Assembly: GCF_028858725.1 (NCBI RefSeq)
Contig: NC_084763.1
Coordinates: 9,238,001 to 9,302,000, forward strand
DNA from: Colius striatus
Lineage: Eukaryota > Chordata > Aves > Coliiformes > Coliidae
Length of the DNA stretch: 64,000 bases
Direction of reading: 5' to 3'
The translations under genes and the position numbers were made by a program. Positions 39,301 to 49,300 of this stretch are shown here, one piece after another. Numbering within the stretch: position 1 is the stretch's first letter; every line of letters starts with the position of its first letter. The notes under the pieces were generated by a model. The model was not told the origin of the DNA, made no database searches, and saw only the letters and a list, made by a program, of their open reading frames with translations.

Positions 39301-40145
39301 CAGGTCCTAGAGTCAATATAGTTGTACAAGGGTAGCTTTTGCCCATAATAACCTTCTCAAAATGCTGGAAGATAATGAAAACCTCTATACTTTTAAAAAT
39401 GTCATTTTGCTTCTTTGCTAACACAATTCGTATAAAAACTGCTGAGGGCTATGTGCAGTTTAATAAATCTTGAAACCACAGCTCTTTTGCCATTTAGAAA
39501 ACTGTAACAGAGTCCAAATGTTGCTACAGCACGAATGAATAATTCATGCCAAGAAGTTTAAGAATTTTGAAATGAAATAAACTATCCAATAACATCCATA
39601 GCAATAGTAAGGTGCAGAAATTCTCCTACCTCCTTGCAAGAACTTCATTGGGTAAACTATGGCATGATACCGGTCTATGCTTAGTGACACAAGGACGTAA
39701 GTCGAGGCGTATAGAAGGACCACCTGGAGCAGAAGGTATATGAGACAGCAGTTGAGACACATTTACTGCAGAAAATAATGTCAGCAAGAATACTGAACTA
39801 GGAATATGTGAAAACTTTTAACAGAAAAGAGAAAAAGAAACCCTTGTATTTTAATCCACATAATTTTTTCTTTATCTTTTCCACAAAAGTTAAAAGATTT
39901 AATTCTATAATTAAAAACATTTCATCTTTAAGTCAACACTTGAAGCATTTAACAGTTCTGGTGCCAGAAATGTATCTATTGAGCATTTTTTGGTGAGGGT
40001 TTCTTGATGTGGGTATATAAGGGAGAATGAGGTTTCTATACCTGGAAGTAGCGAACGACTCTGCAAACAATATCAGGAGCCATGAAATCTCCAGTGTAAC
40101 GCCAAATGATGTCAGTCATTATATTTATGAGTCCTGTGAACGAAT
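21282..40145 (-). CDS. NPSR1: NPSR1, neuropeptide S receptor 1: spliced coding region, exons 3-8 (5' end outside window)
   Basis: A Gq/Gs-coupled class A GPCR for neuropeptide S, located in the plasma membrane; in mammals it acts in arousal and anxiety circuits. Six minus-strand exons join in one frame (748 nt to the exon 8 donor), encoding TM2 to helix 8 with near-continuous similarity to the human receptor. Visible motifs are the TM3 disulfide cysteine ([10 protein letters not shown]), [11 protein letters not shown] (DRY), the ECL2 cysteine ([12 protein letters not shown]), CWSPYFLFD in TM6 and [10 protein letters not shown] in TM7. Every intron is GT-AG and the phases agree (2,0,1,2,1,1,2 across the borders). 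No frameshift or internal stop was seen, so the gene looks functional. The extracellular N-terminus and TM1 (exons 1-2) are missing, presumably beyond 64000. The C-terminal tail is uncertain: the span given here ends at the read-through stop TAA 21284-21282. Confidence 0.95.
21319..21499 (-). CDS. NPSR1: NPSR1 exon 8 (TM6, ECL3, TM7, helix 8 start)
   Basis: 181 nt to the conserved donor position. The acceptor is ctcccttccag|CATTTG. It encodes [36 protein letters not shown], and [14 protein letters not shown] followed by [10 protein letters not shown]. The CWSP (TM6 toggle) and NPLIY (TM7) motifs are intact. The exon can end at AG|gtgttg (21319/21318), the position where the human A and B isoforms diverge. 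That donor is weaker than those of the other exons. If it is not used, translation continues through [12 protein letters not shown] to TAA at 21284-21282. Confidence 0.93.
21500..23561 (-). other. NPSR1: NPSR1 intron 7
   Basis: 2062 bp between the gtaagt donor (23561) and the pyrimidine-rich ctcttcctctcccttccag acceptor ending at 21500. No interspersed repeat recognised. Confidence 0.85.
23562..23651 (-). CDS. NPSR1: NPSR1 exon 7 (ICL3 to TM6 start)
   Basis: 90 nt. The acceptor is ctttccccag|GTGGC and the donor is CTTG|gtaagt, a near-perfect consensus. It encodes [19 protein letters not shown], then [11 protein letters not shown]. The basic [11 protein letters not shown] stretch at the cytoplasmic end of TM6 matches the human SKAKIKAIKYS, a G-protein contact region. 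The loop portion is divergent, which is normal for ICL3 in this family. Intron 6 is 1968 bp and intron 7 is 2062 bp. Confidence 0.96.
23652..25619 (-). other. NPSR1: NPSR1 intron 6
   Basis: 1968 bp, gtgagt donor and ttccccag acceptor. AT-rich, nothing else recognised. Confidence 0.85.
25620..25696 (-). CDS. NPSR1: NPSR1 exon 6 (end of TM5, ICL3)
   Basis: 77 nt. The acceptor is cccttctgtag|CATC and the donor is CCTG|gtgagt. It starts by completing Ser (AG|C) and ends with one G. It encodes [19 protein letters not shown], then VIISSCPG. The first half is strongly conserved with NPSR1; the ICL3 half diverges ([11 protein letters not shown] against KTYETVISNCS) and, with exon 7, makes the loop one residue longer than in human. 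The frame stays open and both splice sites are canonical. Confidence 0.95.
30787..30831 (+). repeat. 45-bp direct repeat, copy 1
   Basis: It starts aattttatcctttgtatgca and ends gtgccagaaaaa. A second copy lies 1537 bp downstream at 32324-32367, differing by one inserted T and one T/A change. The flanks do not match. Confidence 0.9.
32324..32367 (+). repeat. 45-bp direct repeat, copy 2
   Basis: Partner of 30787-30831, with 43 of 45 positions shared. Both lie in NPSR1 intron 5 in the same orientation. Confidence 0.9.
32593..32614 (+). repeat. (TG)11 microsatellite
   Basis: An uninterrupted run of eleven TG units in NPSR1 intron 5, probably length-polymorphic. Confidence 0.97.
34198..34399 (-). 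CDS. NPSR1: NPSR1 exon 5 (TM4, ECL2, TM5)
   Basis: 202 nt. The acceptor is gttacacag|AAAGACAGG and the donor is ATCAG|gtaagg. It completes Glu with the G of exon 4 and leaves AG of a Ser codon. It encodes [18 protein letters not shown] (TM4), [20 protein letters not shown] with the ECL2 disulfide Cys, [15 protein letters not shown], and [14 protein letters not shown] (TM5). Compared with the human protein as I recall it there are only conservative replacements (for example KRQ for KRT, YWIP for YWTP). It is separated from exon 4 by 5.2 kb containing a solo LTR. Confidence 0.97.
37857..37861 (+). repeat. Target-site duplication, left copy (ctgct)
   Basis: Five bases directly before the LTR, repeated at 38402-38406 directly after it. 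Confidence 0.8.
37862..38401 (+). mobile_element. Solo LTR of an avian endogenous retrovirus (ERVL-like by 5-bp TSD)
   Basis: It begins TGTCCTGGTTTCAGCTGGGA, the start of a common bird ERV LTR family, and ends ggctggggttaaaccacagca, the matching LTR end. It is 540 bp with TG...CA termini. ctgct flanks both sides (37857-37861 and 38402-38406), a 5-bp target-site duplication as expected for ERVL-type integration. Internal landmarks include gctgggagggagtatggcca and ttattccataccatagga. No gag, pol or env sequence is present, so it is a solo LTR left by LTR-LTR recombination. It is inserted in NPSR1 intron 4, opposite to the gene's orientation. Confidence 0.9.
38402..38406 (+). repeat. Target-site duplication, right copy (ctgct)
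   Basis: Matches 37857-37861 and defines the right border of the LTR. Confidence 0.8.
39630..39723 (-). CDS. NPSR1: NPSR1 exon 4 (TM3, DRY motif, ICL2)
   Basis: 94 nt. The acceptor is ctgctccag|GTGGTC and the donor is GGAG|gtagga. It starts in phase 0 and leaves one G for the next codon. It encodes [20 protein letters not shown], followed by [11 protein letters not shown]. The DRY motif of class A receptors, which couples activation to the G protein, is intact. The sequence is essentially identical to mammalian NPSR1, as expected for the receptor core. Confidence 0.97.
39724..40041 (-). other. NPSR1: NPSR1 intron 3
   Basis: Only 318 bp; gtatag donor and tctgctccag acceptor. Nothing else recognised. 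Confidence 0.9.
40042..40145 (-). CDS. NPSR1: NPSR1 exon 3 (TM2 to start of TM3)
   Basis: 104 nt. The acceptor is ...ctttacag before 40145 and the donor is CAG|gtatag after 40042. The first two bases (AT) complete an Asp codon split with exon 2; the exon ends in phase 0 after Gln. It encodes [17 protein letters not shown], then [18 protein letters not shown], matching human residues 94-128. The Cys in DIVCRVV is the conserved TM3 disulfide cysteine. The residue matching human position 107 is Ile (codon ATT, 40107-40105). The next exon is only 318 bp downstream. Confidence 0.96.
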
Positions 40146-40637
40146 CTGTAAAGAAAATTAACTTAAGAAACACTAAAAGAAGCAAATACATGACTGCAGG
40201 TGAGCCGCAGAGGCAGATATCACTCTCAAGGTGTGGCAGTTCCCCCAGTCTTGTGGCTAGCCACGTCATGACCAGTCAGCCCAGGATGCCAGAGGAGCTT
40301 GGAAAGCCTCAGAAAGTTTTGAGTATGTATTTTCTTGTTCTCCTAATTTACTGGCAATCCATTCAAACAGACGAGATGGTAACATCAGCCCTAGGTTGGT
40401 CTGTTCCTATACCAAAGATGCCTTGAATTAACTGAGATCAATTCCTCCTTAAACAACAATTTGCTGCTTTTTTTTTTGTGTGGGTAGAGCTGCATAAAAC
40501 AACACTGGTGGGTTTTAATCTCACATAAACCTAAAAGTTTCAGGCTTGTCCATGAGAAACATGGAGAGACCTGTGTGGTGGGCCTGATCCTGTAGCCTAC
40601 CAGACCCACTGCCACTTTCCTAAGGCCCCCAGGTTTT

Positions 40638-40890
40638 CATAGAATCACATAAGCAATCATTTTGATTGGAAAAGACTTTTTAAGATGAAAAAGACTTTGC
40701 AACCTGATCTGGGTGAACCTGCTTTTGCAGTGGGGTTGGACTAGATGATCTCTAAAGGTCCCTTCCAACCCCTACCATTCTATGTTTTTATGATTAAGAT
40801 CATCAGGTCCAACCACTAACCTCACACTGTCAAGCCCATCACAAAACCATGTCCCTAATGTTCCATAACTCACGTTCCATGACTTGTGGA
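40638..40890 (-). mobile_element. CR1 LINE 3' end, interrupted by a second CR1
   Basis: Reverse-oriented CR1: catagaatcacataagcaatc, then gattggaaaagactttttaa up to 40686. It resumes at 40801 with catcaggtccaaccactaac and runs through gtcaagcccatcacaaaacc to about 40890. Removing 40687-40800 restores the consensus ...gactttttaagatcatcaggtcc. Confidence 0.88.
40687..40793 (+). mobile_element. CR1 LINE 3' end inserted in another CR1, with 7-bp TSD
   Basis: A plus-oriented CR1 3' tail: gcaacctgatctgggtgaac, gggttggactagatgatctc, cccttccaacccctaccatt, ending ctatgtttttatga. It is flanked by ttaagat at 40680-40686 and at 40794-40800, a 7-bp target-site duplication within the host CR1. At about 107 bp it is severely 5'-truncated. 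Confidence 0.88.
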
Positions 40891-41840
40891 TCAAATCTAG
40901 CCCTGGAGAAGCTGTAGGTTAGAGTCTAAGAGTATCTGCTTGATCCTTGCTGTGCCAAGTATTTGACTGTTTCATGTCCTTTTTCCTTTGTCTTTTATTT
41001 TATTTTACAAATAAATATGTGCCCTGCAGAAGTATCTGGGGTGATATCCAAATGCTGCTGAAATTAGTGGTAATGTTACCAGGATTTTATTCACAAACTT
41101 AATTATTTAACGACTAACCCTGCCTTCTCAGTTTAAAGTTAAACTACTTAAGCTTGTGCTTTTGCATTCACCACAATAACTACACCTCAGGCTATCTTTT
41201 CTTTATTTTTAGTGAGAAAATCTAAGGAGATATTGCAGCCTGTGGGACAGGATAAATGTTTTAAATGCTGTCCGTGGAAGCAAACATGTCTTAATCCAGC
41301 ATCTCACCACGTCAAATAACACACAGTGTTGCTCTTCTTGCACAAATTAACGCAAAGGGAAAGAGCAGGTTGGGAAAATGTTTTGTGTGATTTGTCAGGA
41401 CAAAACCAAGTTGTCTAAAGAAATAGCTTTAGTCCATATTATAAAAATTTAGTGGTAAGATGCTTCATTTTGACATCACCATTTTACACATTCAAAACCC
41501 ATCTCTGAAGTTTAGTGTGATAAAGGCACTCTAAGCCCTGTATCAGGAGATTTTGGTTTGAAATGTATGCTTTTTAGAAACAAGATGTTTCAATAATTTA
41601 GAAAACATTACAAATGTTACTTTGTTGGGTTTTTTTTTGTTTAGCAGTAAATGGTTTGAACCAGTATTTCCAAGCAAACAGGTAAGTCTTTGGCAAAATG
41701 AGTGTCTTCTAAGCTCTTTGAAATGGTAGAAATTCTAGACATTTCTAGCTGGGAAGTGAGAGCTCAGCTTAATGCTTTAGAAGAAGCAACCTGTTGTGCT
41801 TCACTAGAAAACTAGGATTATTTTTTCTGTATCAGCAATC

Positions 41841-41890
41841 CTTTATCTCCTCTATTTCTTCAGCCCTTTATCTCCTCTTTTTCTTCAAGG
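41841..41890 (+). repeat. Imperfect 25-bp tandem duplication
   Basis: ctttatctcctctatttctt at 41841 recurs at 41866 as ctttatctcctctttttctt. A pyrimidine-rich local duplication in presumed intron 2. Confidence 0.75.
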
Positions 41891-44709
41891 CTCAGTTCAA
41901 AATGAGATTAGAGTAGAAATATCACCGCTGTTGCACATAACTGCATTACCTCCCTCCTTAAGACTTTATCCTTCAATTAATTCTCATTTGTTCTTTCCTC
42001 TCCTGGTGTTTCCCAACCTCATTTACTCTCTCCTCTCTTCCCCTGCCTCCAGAGGGAGGCTGGCTCAGAGATGACCTCCAGAAGGAAGTTTTATGTTTGA
42101 AACCTTGTGTTAAATGTTGCTTATTGATCAGAGTGATGGGGCAAGGAGTGATTGTTCCTATGATGAGTACAGTGGCTGTAAGACTTTATAGAAAAGACTG
42201 TAGGTGTATATAATGAAAATAGTCTTTTCTGAAACACTTAAAATTCGTTGGTTTCTTCAAATGAAACATGTCAAACCCAGCCTTTCTCCTCTCCTTACTC
42301 CTGCATTATTGATTCATATTCTCTCGCTCTCCAGTGATGAAATATTCATTGGTTCAAAGCAATACACATCAATAGAGCTTCACCTCAGGATATCCTCCAG
42401 CTACTGATGGTCTGAGCACCCACCAAGCAGGCGGTAAATGAGGGTTCAGCTTCCTTCCAGGGGAGGAGGGCTGCAATCACTCCCACCCATCTCTGTGTTC
42501 TCTAGATGAAAGGGAAGGAAAAGGGAAGGCACTTCAGCTGTGTCTCCATCTCCCTCTTCTCACCACCACTTTGTCATATCTTTCCAACACACTAGGAGAG
42601 ATCTTTGGAAGTGGATCCTGCAGGTGAGGTGAGAGATGGGACAGTGTCCTGCTAGTGTCTGGGACAATAAGTGAAGAGCAGTTTGCTAGGCACAAGCAAT
42701 TTTGGTAGGCCCAGAAGCACACTCGCAGCATAGGCCCACATCAGCTTTTTAGTTTGCATCAGAAGTGCAGGTTTTTTTTAAACCGTGGTTGGCATCCCAC
42801 ATGGCAGAGAAGCTGCCACACCATGGGATGGCAGCCACTGCTCAGGATGATGGACCATGGGGAGTTTACATGGCTGAAGTAACACTCCCCAAATGCACAA
42901 TGTGGGTATCAGCCCTGTCTTGATCATGCTACAGGTCTATAACACTGCATTACCTACTAATATAGCTATAGCCTTCAGTGCTTCAGGAGCTTTAAAGACA
43001 ACTCAAAACTGTCTTCCCCTTGACAGCCTTTGAGTGAGGTTTTTTTCAGGTGACTGCAGGGGCTTTTAAGCAAGGTTCAAACTTCACAGTGTCTTTGTGC
43101 TGACAGCCCCAGCTCCTCTCCCTCAGCGGTACCTTTTAAGAGCTCTTTGTGCAGAGTTTCTGAGTCACTGGAGGGGCTCAGCATGCACTCCTCTGAGCGT
43201 GTGCCCCTGAGCACAACATGCATGTGTGTGCCAAAGCAGATGCAGCCAGCTGTATGTGTGTGCCAAATTAGCCAGATTTCTCAATACCCTTTTATTATAG
43301 AAGCATTCACCCCCACCACATCCTCACGCCCTCAGCAGGTTTTGGAAATCTCTCTTGTCTTTTTGATCCTAACAAGTACTGGACTAATTTTTCCCCCACC
43401 CCAGCAGCCCCAAATCCTACTCAACTTTGTGACTGCTCCTTCCAGGATCTGCTTACACTATCTGGCTGGCTCAGCTGTGCTCCAGGCATCCGCTCCTCTC
43501 ACTCCCTTTCTTCTCTACTGTCTGTTCCAGGGGCTCCTTGTTCCTTCTCTGCAAAGGACTGAGCTCTCTCAGTCTGACCCACCTGCACACTTTCACACTT
43601 TTACACCCAGTACATAATGTGTCTCATGCAGGTGATCAGACAGCATACAGGAAAAATGCAACAAAGCTGCAAATATAGGCAAAGAAATTAAGCTACTGCT
43701 CTCTGCTGTATATGTTCTAATCTTTTGTTTCAATGCATCGTTTTCTGTTACACATCTGTTATTCACTCTCTAGTCACCTAACTGGTCACCCCGGTGGTAA
43801 GCACAAGTGCAAGTTCCACCAACTAGCAGTACTTCTTGCCCTGAATGTCCCATCTGGCCATTTCTTGCTTTATGTTCCACCCTGTCCCCTTCCAGTACAA
43901 GTACCTGATGCAAACCTTTATTGGTGCTAATTATTCTGTTCTTACTACTCATCAGAGCTGCAATAATTAGACTTCATGTTTTTCACACCATCACATCATT
44001 GCTTTAGCCTACAAGCCCCCTTTCACACAAAACCAAGGCTATAAATCTGACACACAGTTCATGAATTGCCAGTAGAGCTTTATTCACTGGTAGATGAATC
44101 CTTCTCACCCATGTATCATCTCAGATGCAATTACAGCCACGACCACAGTGTCCTGAAACCCTCATTTGTCATGTAGTTTGAATTGCTGTGGTAGAGGTTA
44201 GTGTTTAGAAGTGAGACGATCTCAGCAATGTGATCTCAGCAGATCACGCGTTCCCTGGTTGCTTTTGGCAACCTTACATCTCTGTAGAGTATCACTGGAT
44301 TACATCATTGACATCCTAACTGGTAAAGGTTGGGAACAGGAAACCAACATAGCTAATACATCACTTTAGACCTCAATGTCCTCATTATTGCTGGCATCTC
44401 CACTGCTCCTTGCTAAGCTGGTGGCTTGCATATTAGATGCTAGTGTTCTTTCACTGATGAATGTTCCTGGGCCAAATGGCACCAAGCTCATTCCTGAAAA
44501 CAGTGCTAACCAGCCTTCACCTGTAACTGTGTGCAACCTTGTAATTCCACTGCTTTCTTAATATTTTCCTATTTTCTTTTTTACCGGGAAGTGGTGTGTG
44601 TACTGTGGTTCCGTGTCTGCATTGCTAGGCAACTGTGTGCCTCATTTAATTTCTCAGAAAAATAAGAAAAAAAATCAATTAATATATTTTTTTTCTTTTA
44701 TAGAACTCA

Positions 44710-44729
44710 CCCCCCCCCCCCCCCCCCCC
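44710..44729 (+). repeat. Poly-C tract, 20 bp
   Basis: Twenty uninterrupted C on the + strand, so G20 on the minus (NPSR1 sense) strand. Such a run can form a G-quadruplex or i-motif and is prone to length error and polymorphism. It is preceded by an AT-rich stretch. Confidence 0.95.
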
Positions 44730-44889
44730 AGCAAGTGACAGTTTATAACTTTCAACTGAAGCCAAATGTGTATTCACAGAACGATGCAGTTCTTGATTCC
44801 TTGTTGAAGAGAGGAAACATGAGATATGATGCTCTCCTACCATCTGACAGGAAGTTGTACTGAGGTGGGGATCAGCCTCTTCTCCCAAG

Positions 44890-45147
44890 CATCAAACGAC
44901 TGGACAAGAGGAAATGGCCTCCACTTACACTAGGGAAGGTTTAGGTAAGATATCAGGAAAAATTTCTATCCTAAAAGAACAGGCTGCCCGGAGAAGTGGT
45001 TGAGTCACTGTCCCGGGAGGTATATAAAAGACGTGTAAATGAGGTGCTTAGGGACACAGTTTAGTGGTGGATGTGGCAGTGCTGGATTTGATGATCTTAA
45101 AGGTCTTTTCTAACCAAAACTGTTCTTTGTTTCTATGATTCTGTGAA
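44890..45147 (+). mobile_element. CR1 LINE 3' end
   Basis: It starts near gactggacaagaggaaatgg and runs through ggtttaggtaagatatcagg, acaggctgcccggagaag and gatcttaaaggtcttttc to the tail ttctatgattctgtga at about 45146. Plus orientation, only the 3' 260 bp, moderately diverged. Confidence 0.88.
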
Positions 45148-46271
45148 AAGAGTAAGAAAACAACTAAGAGAGGAGAAGCTGCGCATGTTCCCCAGAGGAG
45201 ACTGAAACATGCTCAGTATATAGTACTACAACATCCATGGCTGAGAAATATGGCAGATATTGAAACAAACTTCTGAAAATCCTGCACCCTAAAGACCAGT
45301 TTTACCCAAGACTGTCATGGTAAAATCCCTTTGGGTGTTTTTTAATCGGCATGAGTGAGTGCAGGCATTGTCTCTACACATCTGAGCACAGGGAGTGCTT
45401 GGTTCAGGAGGTGATTGCAGCAGCCTGGGTGGTGAGCACTGCCTCATGTAACTGACGTGGAAAAAAACAACCCACTACCCTTGGAGGGATAAATCTGGAT
45501 GCTGGCCTGCTGTTGCTATGAGTGAGACAAATTTTCGTGGCTAACAAACCTCCACAGAGACACAAGTCCATTACAGAAAACAAATGGAGGTAATTAGTGA
45601 TCTGGCATGGGAATAAAGACAGGTTACAACTGTCCCAGTTAATATGTTCATAGATATTTGTCGACTTGGTGTCATTGCCAACGGGATGTACATTGTGCAG
45701 ACTTTGGGATATTTCTTTCGTTACAACCAAGGAAGTTACGACAAAGAAAACTGTGCTAGCAAGTCTGCAAGAAAATATCTCTATCATTTGATTATTAGTA
45801 CTGACATCACTCTTCCCTTAAGACACTTATCCTAAAGATGCTGAAAGTCTTTTCTGTCAGAAGTGGAGAGCAGATTGCTGGTAAACTGTGGTGGGTTAAA
45901 AACCTCCATGTGTCATCTCAGCTGCAGTTTGATCATTTTTTCCCCTGATGAGAACAGTCCTATTAAATTGGATGTGGTGATCCATGACTTTTTGGTGAAG
46001 CTTTGCATCTTGCTGAAATTTTGTTCCTCTTCTCATGTCGCTTCCAGAGTGATTCCACTTTAACAAGGGATGCTTTGTTCTGCTTTGTTGACGGCAATAA
46101 GCTGCACAAGGCACAGCAGCAGCAGTAACATTATGTAAGGAGAGACAGGCAGTGTGAGCTCTTTGTCAGGGCTGAGCTCTTCAGAGGGCTCATTTTTTTG
46201 GACCTCATGTGCACTTCTGACACTTACCCCTTTCCCAATGAGCACATCCACTGGAAGCAGCAGAAGCAGTA

Positions 46272-46312
46272 GTTTACTGTCACCTGCCTCAGGTTTACTA
46301 TCACCTGAGTGA
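46272..46312 (+). repeat. Imperfect 21-bp tandem duplication
   Basis: gtttactgtcacctgcctca at 46272 is repeated at 46293 as gtttactatcacctgagtga. Small local duplication. Confidence 0.6.
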
Positions 46313-49300
46313 TAGACCCTTAAAACCAACAATGGCATCACTGCCCTATTAAAGCAATAAGGTCCTGCCTGTGATTTTTGAAGTGATGAGGTAGCCATCA
46401 CTGCTCTGCTATTGTTGCTCTGTGTCACACTTGATGTGCTGTCAGCTAATAAGAGTCAGTGCTGTGAGCTTGCCTTGCAAGTTAGTAAATCCCCTAGCTG
46501 GTTTTGTTACAGACCAGAGGGTGCAATCAATTTCAATTTCAGTGTGTTTAGGGCTCCTGAGGTCGCAGGTTGGTTCAAGGATAGGCACAGGGGAGAGAGA
46601 GCAGGAGAAGCTGCTCTACCTCCTACAGACACATCTGTGGTTCATTTCATTATGACCTTACTCCCTTAGTCTGTGCTTTCCACTGAAAACAGCACATGTG
46701 GCTTGGCAAGTATTTGCTGCACTAGAAATAATCTTGTGGCCACCTTAGCTAGAAAACGTACATAGTCCCCTGCTCTCATTCAGCAGCTTGATGGTGAAAT
46801 AGGTTATGTACCTCCTCTGGGCACCTGCAGAACAAGATCCTTGCAAGACACCTAGAAGATATCATTTAAAAAGATTACATTTTGGCTCTTAAAACTCTGA
46901 GCTCCCAGGAGCCTTATGCAGTGCTTTATGAGCAGGTGCTAAGGGCACAGGGGCAAGTGCAGCCCTAACACTTTCACTCTATGATAGCCTGTTTATCCTC
47001 TTCACAGTCTCTCCAGTTGCATTTGTCTGGGTTTGTGGTTGTTTTCAGTCCCTTGTTCCAGCACTGCAGAGTATCTGGGCACAATGATGGAGATGGAGCC
47101 AATGAGGAAGGTGGCTTGCCCTCCCAGGGGCTGCCCTGAACCCACTCACACTGAATTTAACTCCTAGAAGCATCAATATGGAGCAGATTTGGTTGTATTT
47201 CGATGGGGGAAGGATCCCAACTCTCTGCTGGAGGGTTCCTGGGAAGATGGAGAGAAGTGAGAACCAGAATTTGGGGTGTTCTAAGCTTTTGTGGGGAATC
47301 AGCACATACCCACAAACAGTTTGTTGTGGTGCTCATGCTGGAGCGGACATGGTTTAACACATTTACCAATGATGTGTCCTACATTGCTTTTGTGTGTTTT
47401 CTCCTTCAGGCTTGCCTGCCTGAAGCAGAACACAAAATGTACTGGATGAAACAAAACCCACTTGAAAATTTCAAGAGGAAACCTGTTCAGTTCCCCTGTT
47501 TAAGCTACGTGGATGTTTTCTTCAGTGACAGAAGTGATGTTTTTTTCCCTTTCTAGTTCATATGAAGAGACAGAAAATTTTGTTGCATTGCATAAGGATT
47601 GTATTTATTGCATTTCTTACTTTTTGGCTCTGAGATCCCTCTCCTCCTGCGATGAGGCAAGTCCTTTTAGGCAAGATGCTGTAGTGAGACTTCAGCCTCA
47701 CTCCAGAGCTCATCCAGGTTAAAAGATGAAGAGTTGAGAAAAGCATGTACTGCACAATGTTAACGTCTTAAGAAATAGTGGTTACAAGAGAGCTAGAGAG
47801 AAGGTCCCTAGGAATCCAAATTTAACATGTCCTGACACTGTGAAGGGCATTGAGGTTTTGTTTTGTTTTCCTGGAAAACAAGGACATGCCTTCTCAAAGG
47901 ACATAGAAATCACAGGGTTTGTCATTCATTCCCTCTTCATTTCTTTAAAATGATGCCTGTACTTCTAGCACCTTCCAGAGGAAATATACCTTCTGAGATA
48001 TCAAATACCAAAACAAGCCCATTTTAATTCTGTCCTTCCCCGGCATCTTGTATCTTTCATTATTTCCTCTGAATCACCCTTACTGATCCTTTTTGGTAAC
48101 TCTTTATCTCAATTATTTTAAGGACCTCGTGTTTATATCCTAGTCACAACAGCAGCTGCATGATTATTCTCATCTAAAAAATGTGGAATCTCCTGGGAAT
48201 ATTTTCTGTTGGTGTAGTTCAGACATTCTGGTCATTATACTCCAATACCTGTACTTCCTACAATCTTGTCTTAGTAGACTCAGGTATTGTTAATGACTTT
48301 AGTCCAAGTTGGAATGGTAAGAATAAAACTTTCTTTCCTCCCTTGTGGGAAACTGTAAATCAGATTCCCATGATGCTCTATCAGTGATATTCCATGCTGC
48401 AGCTCAACTTTTGTCCAACTTTAGGCTTGCAATTGCAGAACAGTAGAACAAGGTTCACTCCCATTTTTTGTAGCTGCTTTTTGTCTCCCCTGGTGTTTGC
48501 TGAAAGCATGAACAAAATCATACTGGAGAACAGCCTTGTAAAATTGTCATGTGTAAAAGGTAACACATGCAAATATATACCAAGCTGCTTTCCATTAAAC
48601 ATATAGAAATGTCAGAACAGGCTGAAGATTTCATTACATATGGTCTGGATCTCAGTCCTATAGTTGGGCTGAACTTGGCTGATATAGACTTCAAAGTGTT
48701 TGATCTTATTAAAATAACTAAGTCTCTGCAGAACCATATGTGATGTCTTTGACCTGAATTTCATAAATGCTGTTAAACCCCTGTAAGCATTTGGCAACCA
48801 GCTAGGTAATGGAGTTAAAGGAAGTGTCTCTTGCACAGAAACCTGTAAAAAACCCCACAGACTGGCAGATGAGGAAGCACCACATGAAAATAGTGAGTGT
48901 TTTATCCTACAGCCCTTTGGAAAGATGGAGAAAAGTATTTTACTGTTAGTGGCACGAAGACAATCTAACTAACTCAGAATAATACATGACTATCACTGCT
49001 TTAATATGCAAGAAGGGAATAGAAAAAATCCCTACCTTTTTAATGCAGCTTTTTGTTTCAGTGGTTTTTTTACTGCATGCAAAGGCTATTTCCAGTGTAA
49101 TTTCCATCTGATTCCAATTAGGAAAGTTGCAGTACAGATGATGGACTAAAAGATGTTAATGTTGTATTTGTACTTCCAATGTCAAAAGTTTAAAGTAATG
49201 TCTTTTAACAGGTGCTAATGAGATACTAAAAAATGATTCCAAGTAAAGCACAGTCATTATGGTCATACTGTTGGCAGCACGGTGCTCCTGCAATCCCGTC

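Larger units (their letters stand above)
34400..39629 (-). other. NPSR1: NPSR1 intron 4
   Basis: 5230 bp, gtagga donor and ttgttacacag acceptor. It contains the solo LTR at 37862-38401; the rest is AT-rich, with tata-repeats near 36950-36990, and no other feature was recognised. Confidence 0.85.

Noticed and set aside
43147..43617. 156-codon + strand open frame rich in Pro/Ser
   Set aside because: Lies in presumed intron 2, no domain or signal recognised; a pyrimidine-rich stretch lacking stops explains it.
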